64,000 nucleotides of DNA from assembly GCA_964013575.1 (NCBI GenBank), contig CAXGWP010000005.1:22500-86499 (forward strand). Reading direction: 5' to 3'. Positions 45,563-54,854 of the stretch are shown piece by piece. The notes under the pieces are model-generated. The model was not told the DNA's origin. It ran no database searches and saw nothing but the letters and a program-made list of their open reading frames with translations. Origin of the DNA: BJGV01 sp964013575. GTDB taxonomy: Bacteria > Pseudomonadota > Gammaproteobacteria > Burkholderiales > Nitrosomonadaceae. The translations under genes were made by a program, and so were the position numbers. Numbering within the stretch: the stretch's first letter is position 1; every line of letters begins with the position of its first letter.

Positions 45563-45672
45563 CCCCAGTGTTTAGAGACAAATGATACTGTAATCATACC
45601 TACTATTGCCCAAAGAACCAGCGCAGTCTTAATATTTTTACTGCGCTTGGCCTTTGATTCACGATCCTCCAT
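45559..45672 (-). CDS. 37-residue membrane protein between coxA and ctaG
   Basis: A short open frame from ATG at 45672 to TGA at 45559 reads MEDRESKAKRSKN, then a single hydrophobic helix (about residues 14-32, KTALVLWAIVGMITVSF) and a short tail ending KHWG. Its stop overlaps the ctaG start as ATGA, and it begins 3 bases after coxA, exactly filling the gap. Betaproteobacterial clusters often have a similarly tiny charged-then-hydrophobic protein here, known as a small oxidase assembly protein. The match is by position and topology, not by strong sequence similarity. Confidence 0.75.
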   Translation of the reverse strand: MEDRESKAKRSKNIKTALVLWAIVGMITVSFVSKHWG

Positions 45673-45675
45673 ACT

Positions 45676-47271
45676 TTATTTCACCTGTGGCGGAGTTTCA
45701 AAACTATGATACGGTGCAGGTGATGGCAAGTTAGTAAATTCTAACGTATCAGCACTTTCCCAAACCTCATCTGTTGCCTTTTGCCCACCACGCACACACT
45801 TGATGATAACGTATAGGAATAACAGCTGACTAAAGCCAAATCCAAATGCACCTATGCTTGAAATCATATTGAAATCAGCAAACTGTAAAGCATAGTCTGG
45901 TACTCTACGAGGCATCCCTGCTAATCCCAAGAAATGCTGAACAAAGAAAGTAATATTGAAGAAAATCATAGAACACCAAAAATGTGTCTTTGCCAAACCT
46001 TCATCATACATATTACCTGTCCATTTTGGTATCCAGTAATAGGTACCCCCAAAAAGGGCAAATAGAGAACCAGATACAAGAACATAATGAAAGTGAGCTA
46101 TCACATAATAGGTTTCCTGCAATTGTATATCTACAGGCACTACTGCAAGAACTATTCCACTAAATCCTCCAATAGTAAACAAGAAAATAAAGCCAATAGC
46201 AAATAACATAGGCGCTTCAAATGTCATTGACCCACGCCACATTGTAGCCGTCCAGTTAAATACCTTTACTCCCGTTGGAACTGCGATCAACATGGTTGCA
46301 TACATAAAGAATAGCTGAGCTGTAACTGGCATTCCTACCGTAAACATATGATGCGCCCATACGATAAATGAAAGAATCGCAATAGATGCAGTCGCATATA
46401 CCATAGATGAATAACCAAACAATCGCTTACGGGCAAATGTTGGAATAATATGAGATACAATTCCAAATGCCGGCAAAATCATTATATAAACCTCTGGGTG
46501 ACCGAAGAACCAAAAAATATGTTGGAACATAACCGGGTCACCACCACCAGCAGCATTAAAGAAATTAGTGCCAAACTGACGATCCGTTAATAGCATGGTA
46601 ACAGCACCTGCTAAGACAGGCATCACTGCAAGAAGCAAATATGCAGTAATTAACCAAGTCCATACAAATAATGGCATTTTCATCATTGTCATACCAGGAC
46701 AACGCATATTAAGTATAGTTGTAACTATATTTATAGATCCCATTATTGATGAAGCACCTAATATATGGATAGCAAAAATTGTCATATCCATACCCATTCC
46801 CATCTGAGTAGATAGTGGTGGATATAATGTCCAACCACCAGCCGCAGCTCCACCTGGTGCAAAGAACGAACTAACCAATAATATAGCTGCTGGCGGTAAT
46901 AGCCAAAAACTCCAATTATTCATACGAGCAAAAGCCATATCTGGAGCACCTATCATCATTGGTATCTGCCAATTAGCAAACCCAACAAAAGCTGGCATAA
47001 TTGCACCAAATACCATCACCAAACCATGTAAAGTTGTAAGTTGATTAAAAAATTCTGGTTCTACAACTTGTAATCCTGGTTGGAATAACTCAGAGCGTAT
47101 AGTTAAAGCCATCACTCCACCAGTTAAAAACATTGCAAAGCTAAACCAAAGGTATAACGTACCAATATCTTTATGATTAGTAGTAGTCAACCAACGCATG
47201 ATTCCACTAGGTGGGCCATGGTGCTCATGTTCATGCGCCTGGTCGTGATCAGGATGGTGTACTGCAGCCAT
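45676..47271 (-). CDS. coxA: Cytochrome c oxidase subunit I
   Basis: Catalytic subunit with low-spin heme, heme a3 and CuB. 531 residues, twelve membrane helices. Key segments: TTLHGLVMVFGAIMP (heme ligand His), GHPEVYIMILPAFG (CuB His and the D-channel Glu of A-type oxidases), WAHHMFTVGM (two CuB His) and YVIAHFHYVLVSG (axial His of both hemes). The residues before the last motif read QLQETYYV; the mitochondrial-type enzyme has H-D-T-Y there, where His and Asp bind Mg. The N-terminus is His-rich and soluble. All redox-centre ligands are intact. Confidence 0.97.
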   Translation of the reverse strand: MAAVHHPDHDQAHEHEHHGPPSGIMRWLTTTNHKDIGTLYLWFSFAMFLTGGVMALTIRSELFQPGLQVVEPEFFNQLTTLHGLVMVFGAIMPAFVGFANWQIPMMIGAPDMAFARMNNWSFWLLPPAAILLVSSFFAPGGAAAGGWTLYPPLSTQMGMGMDMTIFAIHILGASSIMGSINIVTTILNMRCPGMTMMKMPLFVWTWLITAYLLLAVMPVLAGAVTMLLTDRQFGTNFFNAAGGGDPVMFQHIFWFFGHPEVYIMILPAFGIVSHIIPTFARKRLFGYSSMVYATASIAILSFIVWAHHMFTVGMPVTAQLFFMYATMLIAVPTGVKVFNWTATMWRGSMTFEAPMLFAIGFIFLFTIGGFSGIVLAVVPVDIQLQETYYVIAHFHYVLVSGSLFALFGGTYYWIPKWTGNMYDEGLAKTHFWCSMIFFNITFFVQHFLGLAGMPRRVPDYALQFADFNMISSIGAFGFGFSQLLFLYVIIKCVRGGQKATDEVWESADTLEFTNLPSPAPYHSFETPPQVK

Positions 47272-47288
47272 AATATTCTCCTCGTTCC

Positions 47289-48419
47289 TTAATTTCTAAA
47301 TGCTTTAATTTCTGAAGGTTGTACTATATCCGTTTTATTACTCCAGGAATTACGTTCATAGGTAATTACTGCAGCAAGGTCTAGATCTGATAAGTGCTTA
47401 TAAGAAGACATTGCAGAACCGTCTTTACCATTTACTACTATGTTTATATGGTCAGCTTTAGGACCAGTAGCAATTTTTGAACCATCTAATGCTGGGAATG
47501 TTCCTGGTATACCTTTCCCAGTAGCTTGGTGACATGCAGCACACATTCCTGCATATACTTTTTCGCCCTTAGCTTTTAGTTCATCCATTGTATATTCTTT
47601 ATTGGCATCAGCTGCTGCTGCCTCGGTTGTTTGTGCTTGAGCAGCCACCCATTGAGTATACTTTTCTTGTTCCATCACCTCTACAACTATTGGCATATAA
47701 GCATGCTCTTTACCACAAAGCTCAGAACATACTCCACGATATATACCTGGCTTTTCAGCTTTAAACCAAGTATCGCGTATATAACCTGGAATGGCATCTT
47801 GTTTTACACCAAGCTGCTGTACTGACCAAGCATGAATCACATCATTAGCAGTAGTAAGTATTCGAACCTTCTTCCCAACAGGTACTACTACATTATTATC
47901 AACTTCCAGTATATAGTGTTCACCCTTTGGAGCTTCATTTCTAATTTGCTCTCTTGGAGTAGACGACCTACTGAAGAAACTAATTCCTTCTCCTTCCCCA
48001 GTTAAATAGTCATAACCCCACATCCACTGATAACCTGTAGCTTTAATTGTGATCTCTGGTGCTGATGTGTCCTTCATATCAACAACCGTCTTTGTAGCAG
48101 GATAACCCATACCTATAAGAATTAAAACTGGTACGGCTGTCCAGATAATCTCAACAGTTGTACTATGGTGAAAATTAGCAGCCTTGTATCCTTTAGATTT
48201 TCTATGATTAACAACAGAATAGAACATTGTACCGAATACACCAATAAAAATTACCACACAAATGTACATAACATATAGATGTAAATCGTACATCTCTGAA
48301 GCAATTGCTGTGTTTGGCGCCGGTAAATTAATAGTACTCAATTTTTCAGCTACCACCACACTTGGGTACATAAAAAGTGCTGAGACCCATACCAGTATAG
48401 CCGTTACTTTACTGCCCAT
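47289..48419 (-). CDS. coxB: Cytochrome c oxidase subunit II with fused cytochrome c domain
   Basis: Electron entry subunit. A signal peptide (about 1-24) and two membrane helices (about 45-70 and 88-108) precede the CuA domain, with ligands His 196, Cys 231, Cys 235, His 239 and Met 242 (CSELCGKEHAYM). A C-terminal class I cytochrome c follows, heme attached at CAACH (Cys 293, Cys 296, His 297), with Met of GSAMSSY as likely sixth ligand. The fusion makes this a caa3-type subunit. GGGGGGAG stands just before the ATG. First gene of the oxidase cluster. Confidence 0.96.
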   Translation of the reverse strand: MGSKVTAILVWVSALFMYPSVVVAEKLSTINLPAPNTAIASEMYDLHLYVMYICVVIFIGVFGTMFYSVVNHRKSKGYKAANFHHSTTVEIIWTAVPVLILIGMGYPATKTVVDMKDTSAPEITIKATGYQWMWGYDYLTGEGEGISFFSRSSTPREQIRNEAPKGEHYILEVDNNVVVPVGKKVRILTTANDVIHAWSVQQLGVKQDAIPGYIRDTWFKAEKPGIYRGVCSELCGKEHAYMPIVVEVMEQEKYTQWVAAQAQTTEAAAADANKEYTMDELKAKGEKVYAGMCAACHQATGKGIPGTFPALDGSKIATGPKADHINIVVNGKDGSAMSSYKHLSDLDLAAVITYERNSWSNKTDIVQPSEIKAFRN

Positions 48420-49187
48420 ATCTCCCCCCGCTTAATTTCCTCACCTTAATATTTATAATTTTCAGTGCGAAATATAAATTTATTAAATCTTTCTTTACCA
48501 AGTCTGCCTTATTTTTATCAGTTAATCAAATACTTAGATATTTGCATGCCAGACTTAATATAACCAATTAATCCTTAATAAAACCTACTATTTAAATATT
48601 TGGTTGCTTGCTAAGCTTACTAAAATAAATAGCTGCGAATTTTAACACGACGGAAATAGCCACACAAGCTTCAATTTTCCTTTACTTGTATTCCTAAAAC
48701 ATTTTACTAGCTCATGTCAGAAATAATATTTTTACAACATATGCACTACTATTTTAGATTAGTCGTTGCCCCGCATATTAAACCAAGCTTGAGTATATAG
48801 ATATCAATGCAAATTTATAGCTACAATCTTTACCTTTACCTATATAATTTAATTACTTTTACTTTAAAAACAAGATAAAAAGGTTACCAATATCCTATTT
48901 GCGGATGTAATATACAGCAGGCTAAAACTAATATCAATATTTCTTACCAATTTCCTAGATTTTTATTCTTTATGCAGCTTGAACAACGTTCCTATTTTCG
49001 AATTTTATCGAAACCAGAAAATTAGTAAATCATTTAAAATTAAAGAAAACCAAACATTAAATAGCATCCTATGTTTTAATTAGCTTCATAACGACCTCTT
49101 CATATATTCAATAATTTACGCAATTAAATCACTTCAATTTATTTAAAGAAATTTAATAAGTTGTTCTTTTAAATTACGAGGATTGTA
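48420..49187. other. 768-base region between coxB and ttcA without recognised genes
   Basis: The longest gene-free stretch of the window, between two divergent genes. It is very AT-rich and no open frame longer than about 60 codons looks coding. I see no tRNA, no strong hairpin with a T-run, and no long repeat. It must hold the promoters of the oxidase cluster and of ttcA, and could hide a small RNA or the decayed remains of a gene; I cannot name either. Confidence 0.5.
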
Positions 49188-49976
49188 ATGGAGATAAACT
49201 CTAGAAAAGAAAGATATAATACGAATAAGCTTTATAAAAGATTAAGACGCCAAGTTAGCTTGGCCATCTCAGATTTCAATATGATTGAAGAGGGAGATAA
49301 AATTATGGTATGCCTATCTGGTGGAAAAGATAGCTATGCACTACTTGATATCTTACGCAACCTTCAATCACATGCACCACTATCATTTGAACTAATTGCT
49401 GTGAACCTTGACCAAAAGCAACCAGGCTTCCCAGAACATATATTGCCAGAATATCTATCTAAAATTGGTATTCCTTTTCGTATTATTGAGCAAGATACTT
49501 ATAGTGTTGTAAAAAGAGTTATTCCTGAAGGCAAGACTACCTGCAGCCTATGCTCGCGATTAAGACGTGGGGTACTATATCGGGTTGCCACTGAAATAGG
49601 TGCGACTAAAATTGCATTAGGTCATCACAGAGATGACATTCTTGAAACTTTGTTTCTTAATCTATTCTATAGTGGAAAACTTAAAGCCATGTCGCCTAAA
49701 CTAATAAATGATACCGGAAAACACATTGTTATTCGTCCACTTGTTTATTGTAAAGAAAAGGATTTAGAAAGATATGCAAACACCAAAATATTTCCTATTA
49801 TTCCATGTAATCTATGTGGCTCACAGAAAAATTTACAGCGCCAAACAATTAAAAATATGATGCAGGAATGGGATAAAAAGTTTCCTGGAAGACTAGAAAC
49901 CATGTTCACTGCATTACGTAATGTACAGCCCTCACATCTGATTGATAATTCACTTTATGATTTCCAAGGCCTCTAA
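49188..49976 (+). CDS. ttcA: tRNA 2-thiocytidine-32 synthetase TtcA
   Basis: ATP- and Fe-S-dependent enzyme that thiolates C32 of certain tRNAs. 262 residues. The PP-loop is LSGGKDSYALLD (SGGKDS at 44-49), and the cluster cysteines are Cys 119 and Cys 122 (CSLC) with a third in IPCNLCGSQ near 207-210. LGHHRDDILETLFLNLFYSG near 141-160 is the family hallmark. GAGG precedes the ATG. A shorter N-terminus than in Escherichia coli TtcA (311) accounts for most of the length difference. Confidence 0.95.
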   Translation: MEINSRKERYNTNKLYKRLRRQVSLAISDFNMIEEGDKIMVCLSGGKDSYALLDILRNLQSHAPLSFELIAVNLDQKQPGFPEHILPEYLSKIGIPFRIIEQDTYSVVKRVIPEGKTTCSLCSRLRRGVLYRVATEIGATKIALGHHRDDILETLFLNLFYSGKLKAMSPKLINDTGKHIVIRPLVYCKEKDLERYANTKIFPIIPCNLCGSQKNLQRQTIKNMMQEWDKKFPGRLETMFTALRNVQPSHLIDNSLYDFQGL

Positions 49977-50178
49977 GTTAATAACAAACATATAATCAAA
50001 TTAAATGATTTTTATAAGGAAACAAAAGTAATTAAATCACTCCTAAATTAGACCCCAAATTATCTTAAAACTTGAAACGAGAGCTAACAACAAACTTTAA
50101 TTCTCAAATATATAGAGAATCGGAATAAATTTATTTCCTTTAAATCTGCTATCAAGCATCCATCAATAAAGTCACATG

Positions 50179-50556
50179 TTATATACGCTTATTTCTATAA
50201 TATGGAGGAATTAAAAAGAATGTGGCAATAATCAAAATTGAATATATTAAATAAATTACTGTAAATATCCATTCTTGTAGATCATAAAATAGCATATAGT
50301 GCAACCACCTTTGAATGAATCCTTGATCAGATTCAAACTGTCTTAAACTATCTTCCCATATTGTAAGAGGGCAGGGCATACCAAGCAAAGACTCTACTAC
50401 CACCACAGAAATAGCAGCCAGATGAATGTAACGAAACCAGACATTTCGTACAAAGTCTACCCCTAACCTTGCTCCAATCCAAATTATTGGCAGCCCTCCA
50501 ACTACAAACAATAAAAATAAAAAATGGAAAATAAGAATTACATCAGCAAACAACAT
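50179..50556 (-). CDS. DUF2784 membrane protein
   Basis: 125 residues with about four membrane helices (roughly 4-24, 40-58, 85-90 region, 95-118). The segments FHFLFLLFVVGGLPIIW, LLGMPCPLTIWEDSLR and WEDSLR-x(n)-FIQRWLHYMLFYD are those of the DUF2784 family, whose function is unknown. C-P-L-T-x-W-E is the conserved core. It is followed on its 5' side by queG, 81 bases away in the same direction, so it may be the end of a queG transcript. Confidence 0.82.
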   Translation of the reverse strand: MLFADVILIFHFLFLLFVVGGLPIIWIGARLGVDFVRNVWFRYIHLAAISVVVVESLLGMPCPLTIWEDSLRQFESDQGFIQRWLHYMLFYDLQEWIFTVIYLIYSILIIATFFLIPPYYRNKRI

Positions 50557-50637
50557 ATTGTTTATATTGCCACCTATAATAGGTGGTCTATTAACCCTAA
50601 TATCAAAAAAATTAAAATTCCTCCCTATATTTATATG

Positions 50638-51744
50638 CTACAAATACCCTGACAAACTATGTTGCTGTAGAGCCCATCTCACATGCTCACGCACCAAAGG
50701 AGAATTATCATTATATCTGGCTTTTAATGCATCAAATATTTTCTTAGAATGTGAAGCATTTCCTAGTCCCACAGCTAAATTACGAAGCCACTGCTCATGC
50801 CCAATTCTTCGAATTGGACTACCAGCAAGTTTTACATAAAACTCTTCTCTACTCCAATTAAATAATTCCACTAAAGATGAACTATCTAAACCATTACGCA
50901 CAGCAAAATCTTTTTCTCTGGTAACTACAGCATATTTATTCCAAGGACAGGCCAGCTGACAATCGTCACACCCATAAACCCGATTCCCAATTAAAGGGCG
51001 CAAATGTTCTGGAATACTACCTTTGAGCTCGATAGTAAGATAAGAAATACAACGCCTTGCATCTAATCTATAAGGCTCTATAATGGCTTGGGTAGGACAT
51101 ATATCAATACATTTTGCACAAGTGCCACAATGATTATTAATCGGTTTATCTACAGGCAACGGTAAATCAGTATATATTTCTCCAAGAAAAAACATTGAAC
51201 CGGCCTCACGTGAAAGCAAAAGGGTATGCTTTCCACGCCACCCAAGACCAGATTTTTGTGCCCACTCCACTTCCATAACAGGAGCACTATCAGAAAATAC
51301 ACGATAATTAGAATAACCTATTTGCGTAGTTATTTTATTAGCAAGCTTTTGTAATCGACCACGTAATACCTTATGATAATCTCGACCAAGCGCATAGCGA
51401 GAAATAAAGGCCTTATCACGATCTTTTATCACTTGCCAGCTATTTTTTATATTAGGTGACAAATAATTCATGCGTACCGATATTACCCGTAAGGTGCCTG
51501 GTAACAATTTTTCTGGATAAACACGTTTAATCCCATGTTTTGCCATATAATGCATATTGCCGTGATACCCTTTACCTAACCACTTTAAAAGGCCTGCTTC
51601 AATGTGTGATTTTTCAGATGTAGCATCTGATATACGGACTTCTTGAAACCCAAGCTCTTTACTCCAAATTTTTATATTATTTGTAACTGAAGTAAAATCT
51701 ATAAGCTGATAATTGGAAATATTCTTTTGCATAATTCTCATCAT
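50638..51744 (-). CDS. queG: Epoxyqueuosine reductase QueG
   Basis: Cobalamin- and Fe-S-dependent enzyme for the last step of queuosine synthesis in tRNA. 368 residues. The DUF1730 cobalamin-binding part spans about 60-140 with RYALGRDYHKVLRGRL near 115. Two 4Fe-4S clusters are bound by CGTCAKCIDICPTQAI (about 203-218) and CDDCQLACPWNKY near 254-266. A C-terminal HEAT-like region ends the protein. Three ATGs occur at the start (51744, 51741, 51732); the last has GAG nearby and may be the true one. It is divergent from and overlaps tsaE, the order known from Escherichia coli. Confidence 0.95.
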   Translation of the reverse strand: MMRIMQKNISNYQLIDFTSVTNNIKIWSKELGFQEVRISDATSEKSHIEAGLLKWLGKGYHGNMHYMAKHGIKRVYPEKLLPGTLRVISVRMNYLSPNIKNSWQVIKDRDKAFISRYALGRDYHKVLRGRLQKLANKITTQIGYSNYRVFSDSAPVMEVEWAQKSGLGWRGKHTLLLSREAGSMFFLGEIYTDLPLPVDKPINNHCGTCAKCIDICPTQAIIEPYRLDARRCISYLTIELKGSIPEHLRPLIGNRVYGCDDCQLACPWNKYAVVTREKDFAVRNGLDSSSLVELFNWSREEFYVKLAGSPIRRIGHEQWLRNLAVGLGNASHSKKIFDALKARYNDNSPLVREHVRWALQQHSLSGYL

Positions 51745-52221
51745 AACAATTCTGTTGCATCATGCCACCTTATAAATGAATCAGTAACACTAGACTTTGG
51801 TGCAAAGGTATCATCTATACTAAGTCCCGGGCTTATTATTTTCCTAAAAGGTAACCTCGGCGCGGGAAAAACAACACTTACAAGAGGGATATTGCAAGGC
51901 TTAGGCTACAAGGGGCAAGTAAAAAGCCCCACATATAATTTGGTTGAACTTTATAAAATTTCTAGGTTATACTTCTATCACTTTGATTTCTATCGTTTCA
52001 CTGATCCCATGGAATGGGAGGAGGCTGGGTTTCGTGAGTATTTTAATAAGGACTCTATTTGTCTGATTGAATGGCCTGAAAGAGCAGAAGAACTATTACC
52101 CATACCAGATATAGAGATTTCTTTTACTATAAATAAGGTGGGGCGCGATATTGAAATGCAAGCCAGTACGGAGGTAGGCAGGCAGTGTTTAAAAAATTGG
52201 AAAATCCAAAGAGCTCATTAA
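51727..52221 (+). CDS. tsaE: tRNA t6A37 threonylcarbamoyl synthesis ATPase TsaE
   Basis: P-loop protein that works with TsaB, TsaC and TsaD to make t6A at position 37 of tRNAs. 164 residues. Walker A is GNLGAGKTTLTRG (about 43-55), followed by VKSPTYNLVELY near 65 and YHFDFYRF near 82, then LIEWPERAEELLP near 109-121. The only start in frame before the core is a TTG at 51727, without a clear ribosome site, so the N-terminus is uncertain. It overlaps queG head to head and amiC by 37 bases. Confidence 0.93.
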   Translation: MHNSHHNNSVASCHLINESVTLDFGAKVSSILSPGLIIFLKGNLGAGKTTLTRGILQGLGYKGQVKSPTYNLVELYKISRLYFYHFDFYRFTDPMEWEEAGFREYFNKDSICLIEWPERAEELLPIPDIEISFTINKVGRDIEMQASTEVGRQCLKNWKIQRAH

Positions 52222-53522
52222 CTAGGATATCATCCGATTGTCCAAAAATGCTTCTTTTAGCGAAATTTTATTTTATTTTTACAGTAACATTATCACAATT
52301 AGCTTTAGCTACTAATACTGTTTTTGCTGATACAACAGTTAACTCTACACGTATATGGCCAGCATCAGAATATACGCGCCTTACCCTAGAATCAGATACA
52401 TCAATAGATTACTCTCTTATCTTGCTTAAAAACCCAAATCGGGTTGTGCTAGATTTAACAAATGTTAAGCTTTCCTCTGAAATTAAAAAGCTACCTAACA
52501 AAATAAGTACTAATAATTTATATATTCGTTCAATCCGTATTGGCAAATTTAATAGAAAGACCTTACGACTTGTCTTGGATCTGAAAAGCGAAGTCAAACC
52601 TCAAGCATTTGTTCTTAAACCTGTAGGAGATTATGGCCACAGATTAGTACTGGACATTTACCCTATTACTCCTCCTGACCCCTTAATGGCATTAATAAAT
52701 AAAGGGGCAGTAAAATCAGCACAAGCTAATGCTTCTGAACATATCCAATCTGACAGAAAATCAAAATTAGCTGCGGCTAACAAAAAAGAAGCCGTTTCAA
52801 CTAAGCGGATTATAACCGTTGCAATTGATCCTGGTCATGGAGGAGAAGATCCTGGGGCGGTAAGTAAAAAAGGCACACATGAAAAAAATATTACTCTTGC
52901 CATTGCACGAAAACTAAAAGCCAAAATAGATGCTGAACCTAATATGCAAGCCGCATTAACTCGGGATGGAGATTACTATCTTTCTCTCAGAATGCGGCTA
53001 GAAAAGGCAAGAAGACTTAATGCCGATTTATTTGTATCAATTCATGCTGACGCTTTTGTAAAACCTCATGCAAGGGGCTCTTCTGTATTTACATTATCTG
53101 AACGTGGAGCAACTTCTGCTGCTGCTCGATGGCTAGCAAAAACTGAAAATGATGCGGATCTAATCGGGGGAGTAAATATTGATACTAAAGACCCATATCT
53201 CAACAAAACACTTCTGGATCTTTCATTATCACAAACAAGAGAAGACAGCCATAATCTAGCAAAAGAAGTATTATCAGAGATTGGCGAAATAAATCATTTA
53301 CATAAAAGCCATGTAGAACAAGCTGGCTTTGCCGTACTAAAATCTCCTGATATTCCTTCTATCCTAGTAGAAACAGCTTTTATTAGTAATCCGCACGAAG
53401 AGAAAAAGCTTCGGAATAAACGTTATCAAGACAAAATGGCTAAAGCAATGCTAGAAGGAATTAAGCGCTATTTCTCTAAAAATCCACCTTTATCACGCTC
53501 AAAAATAGTAAAACTAGAGTAA
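52185..53522 (+). CDS. amiC: N-acetylmuramoyl-L-alanine amidase AmiC-type
   Basis: Periplasmic zinc amidase that splits septal murein for daughter-cell separation. The GTG start at 52185 has GGAGG upstream, inside tsaE; a signal peptide runs to about residue 49 (TNTVFA). An AMIN domain (about 55-160) targets murein. The amidase_3 domain has zinc ligands in IDPGHGGEDPGA, HEKNITLAIA, SIHADAF and VETAFISNP. 445 residues. The symbol follows the AMIN-amidase layout; AmiB is equally possible, as E. coli has amiB after tsaE. mutL, which usually follows, is replaced by a transporter set. Confidence 0.93.
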   Translation: MFKKLENPKSSLTRISSDCPKMLLLAKFYFIFTVTLSQLALATNTVFADTTVNSTRIWPASEYTRLTLESDTSIDYSLILLKNPNRVVLDLTNVKLSSEIKKLPNKISTNNLYIRSIRIGKFNRKTLRLVLDLKSEVKPQAFVLKPVGDYGHRLVLDIYPITPPDPLMALINKGAVKSAQANASEHIQSDRKSKLAAANKKEAVSTKRIITVAIDPGHGGEDPGAVSKKGTHEKNITLAIARKLKAKIDAEPNMQAALTRDGDYYLSLRMRLEKARRLNADLFVSIHADAFVKPHARGSSVFTLSERGATSAAARWLAKTENDADLIGGVNIDTKDPYLNKTLLDLSLSQTREDSHNLAKEVLSEIGEINHLHKSHVEQAGFAVLKSPDIPSILVETAFISNPHEEKKLRNKRYQDKMAKAMLEGIKRYFSKNPPLSRSKIVKLE

Positions 53523-53620
53523 TTTAAACTAAAAGTATTTATAATACCTTTAAATAGATTTCTAGCAGTAACGTCACTTCTACGCCATAATCACCACATC
53601 AGAATTTCAAAGGTACCCCT

Positions 53621-54838
53621 GTGGCAAACGAAGATTTATCCAAATTAAAAATTGATAGAAATTGCGCTACTAGAACAACTAGTCGCAATAGAAAGCCAAA
53701 ATCAATAGCTACGTTTGTAATTGTTATTACACTAGCACTATTTTTGTTTCTATATTTTAAAAGTATAACCCCTATTGAAATAGAGTCTGCTACTGTTACA
53801 ACAGCCTACCCCTCACAATCATTCACACTGCTTAACGCCACAGGATATGTTACTGCACAAAGAAAAGCAGCTGTAGCATCAAAAGCAACCGGACGTGTTG
53901 AATGGCTTGGTGTAACCGAAGGCAGCAAAGTAAAAAAAGGAGAGGTAATTGCACAACTTGAGAACAAAGATGTCTCTGCTACAATGAAACAAGCTGCAGC
54001 TAATATTAAAGTTGCCGAGGCAAATCTTCAAAAAGGGAGAGCTGAGTTAATAAATGCAGAAGCATCACTTAAAAGAACAAAGAATTTATTAAAGAAAAAC
54101 TTTATTTCTCAATCTAGATATGATGCAGCTGTAGCTCATTTTCGTACTTCAAAGGCTGCCGTCATTGGTCACAAAGCTGCAATTGGTGCTGCCAAAGCAG
54201 CATATCGTGTAGCACAAACTGCTGTAGAGCACACATTAATACGGGCACCATTTAATGGCGTAGTGCTAACAAGAAGTGCAAATATTGGTGATGTAGTTAC
54301 ACCTTTTTCTTCTGCACTTAATGCAAAAGGCGCTGTAGTAACTATGGCAGATATGGACACACTAGAAGTTGAAGCTGACGTATCCGAATCAAATCTGCAT
54401 AAAGTAAAGCTAGGACAGCCATGTGAAATTCAATTAGATGCATTACCTGAATCACGATTACGTGGTGTTGTACAACGTATAGTTCCAACAGTAGACCGCT
54501 CAAAAGCCACTGTACTTGTAAAGGTAAAATTTATTGATCATGATCCCAATATTTTGCCAGAAATGAGTGCAAAAATAGCATTTCTTGAAAAAGAGGTTCC
54601 CATGAATCAACGCACGTCCCGTACTGTCATTCAACCGGATGCTATAGTTAAAAAAAATAATCAAAAAGCAATCTTCCTTATCAAGGAAAAAAGAGTAATT
54701 AAAATACCAATTGAGACAGGCCGAAAAATTGGAAATATGATCGAAATATTAACAGGACCTAAACCAGGAGACAAAATTGTATTAAATCCGGACAATAATC
54801 TTGAAACAGGAGATATAGTTAAAACTGTCTCAAAATAA
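53621..54838 (+). CDS. Membrane fusion protein (HlyD/MacA-like)
   Basis: Periplasmic adaptor of an ABC export system. 405 residues, GTG start. One membrane helix lies at about 27-47. The split biotinyl-lipoyl half reads GRVEWLGVTEGSKVKKGEVI (about 91-110); a long alpha-helical hairpin (about 115-205, many Ala/Lys) follows, then HTLIRAPFNGVVLTRS near 206-221, and a beta-barrel domain. It begins the four-gene set 53621-57959. Related systems are MacAB, DevBCA and LolCDE; the cargo cannot be told from sequence. Confidence 0.9.
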   Translation: MANEDLSKLKIDRNCATRTTSRNRKPKSIATFVIVITLALFLFLYFKSITPIEIESATVTTAYPSQSFTLLNATGYVTAQRKAAVASKATGRVEWLGVTEGSKVKKGEVIAQLENKDVSATMKQAAANIKVAEANLQKGRAELINAEASLKRTKNLLKKNFISQSRYDAAVAHFRTSKAAVIGHKAAIGAAKAAYRVAQTAVEHTLIRAPFNGVVLTRSANIGDVVTPFSSALNAKGAVVTMADMDTLEVEADVSESNLHKVKLGQPCEIQLDALPESRLRGVVQRIVPTVDRSKATVLVKVKFIDHDPNILPEMSAKIAFLEKEVPMNQRTSRTVIQPDAIVKKNNQKAIFLIKEKRVIKIPIETGRKIGNMIEILTGPKPGDKIVLNPDNNLETGDIVKTVSK

Positions 54839-54854
54839 ATGCAACCTTAATAGA

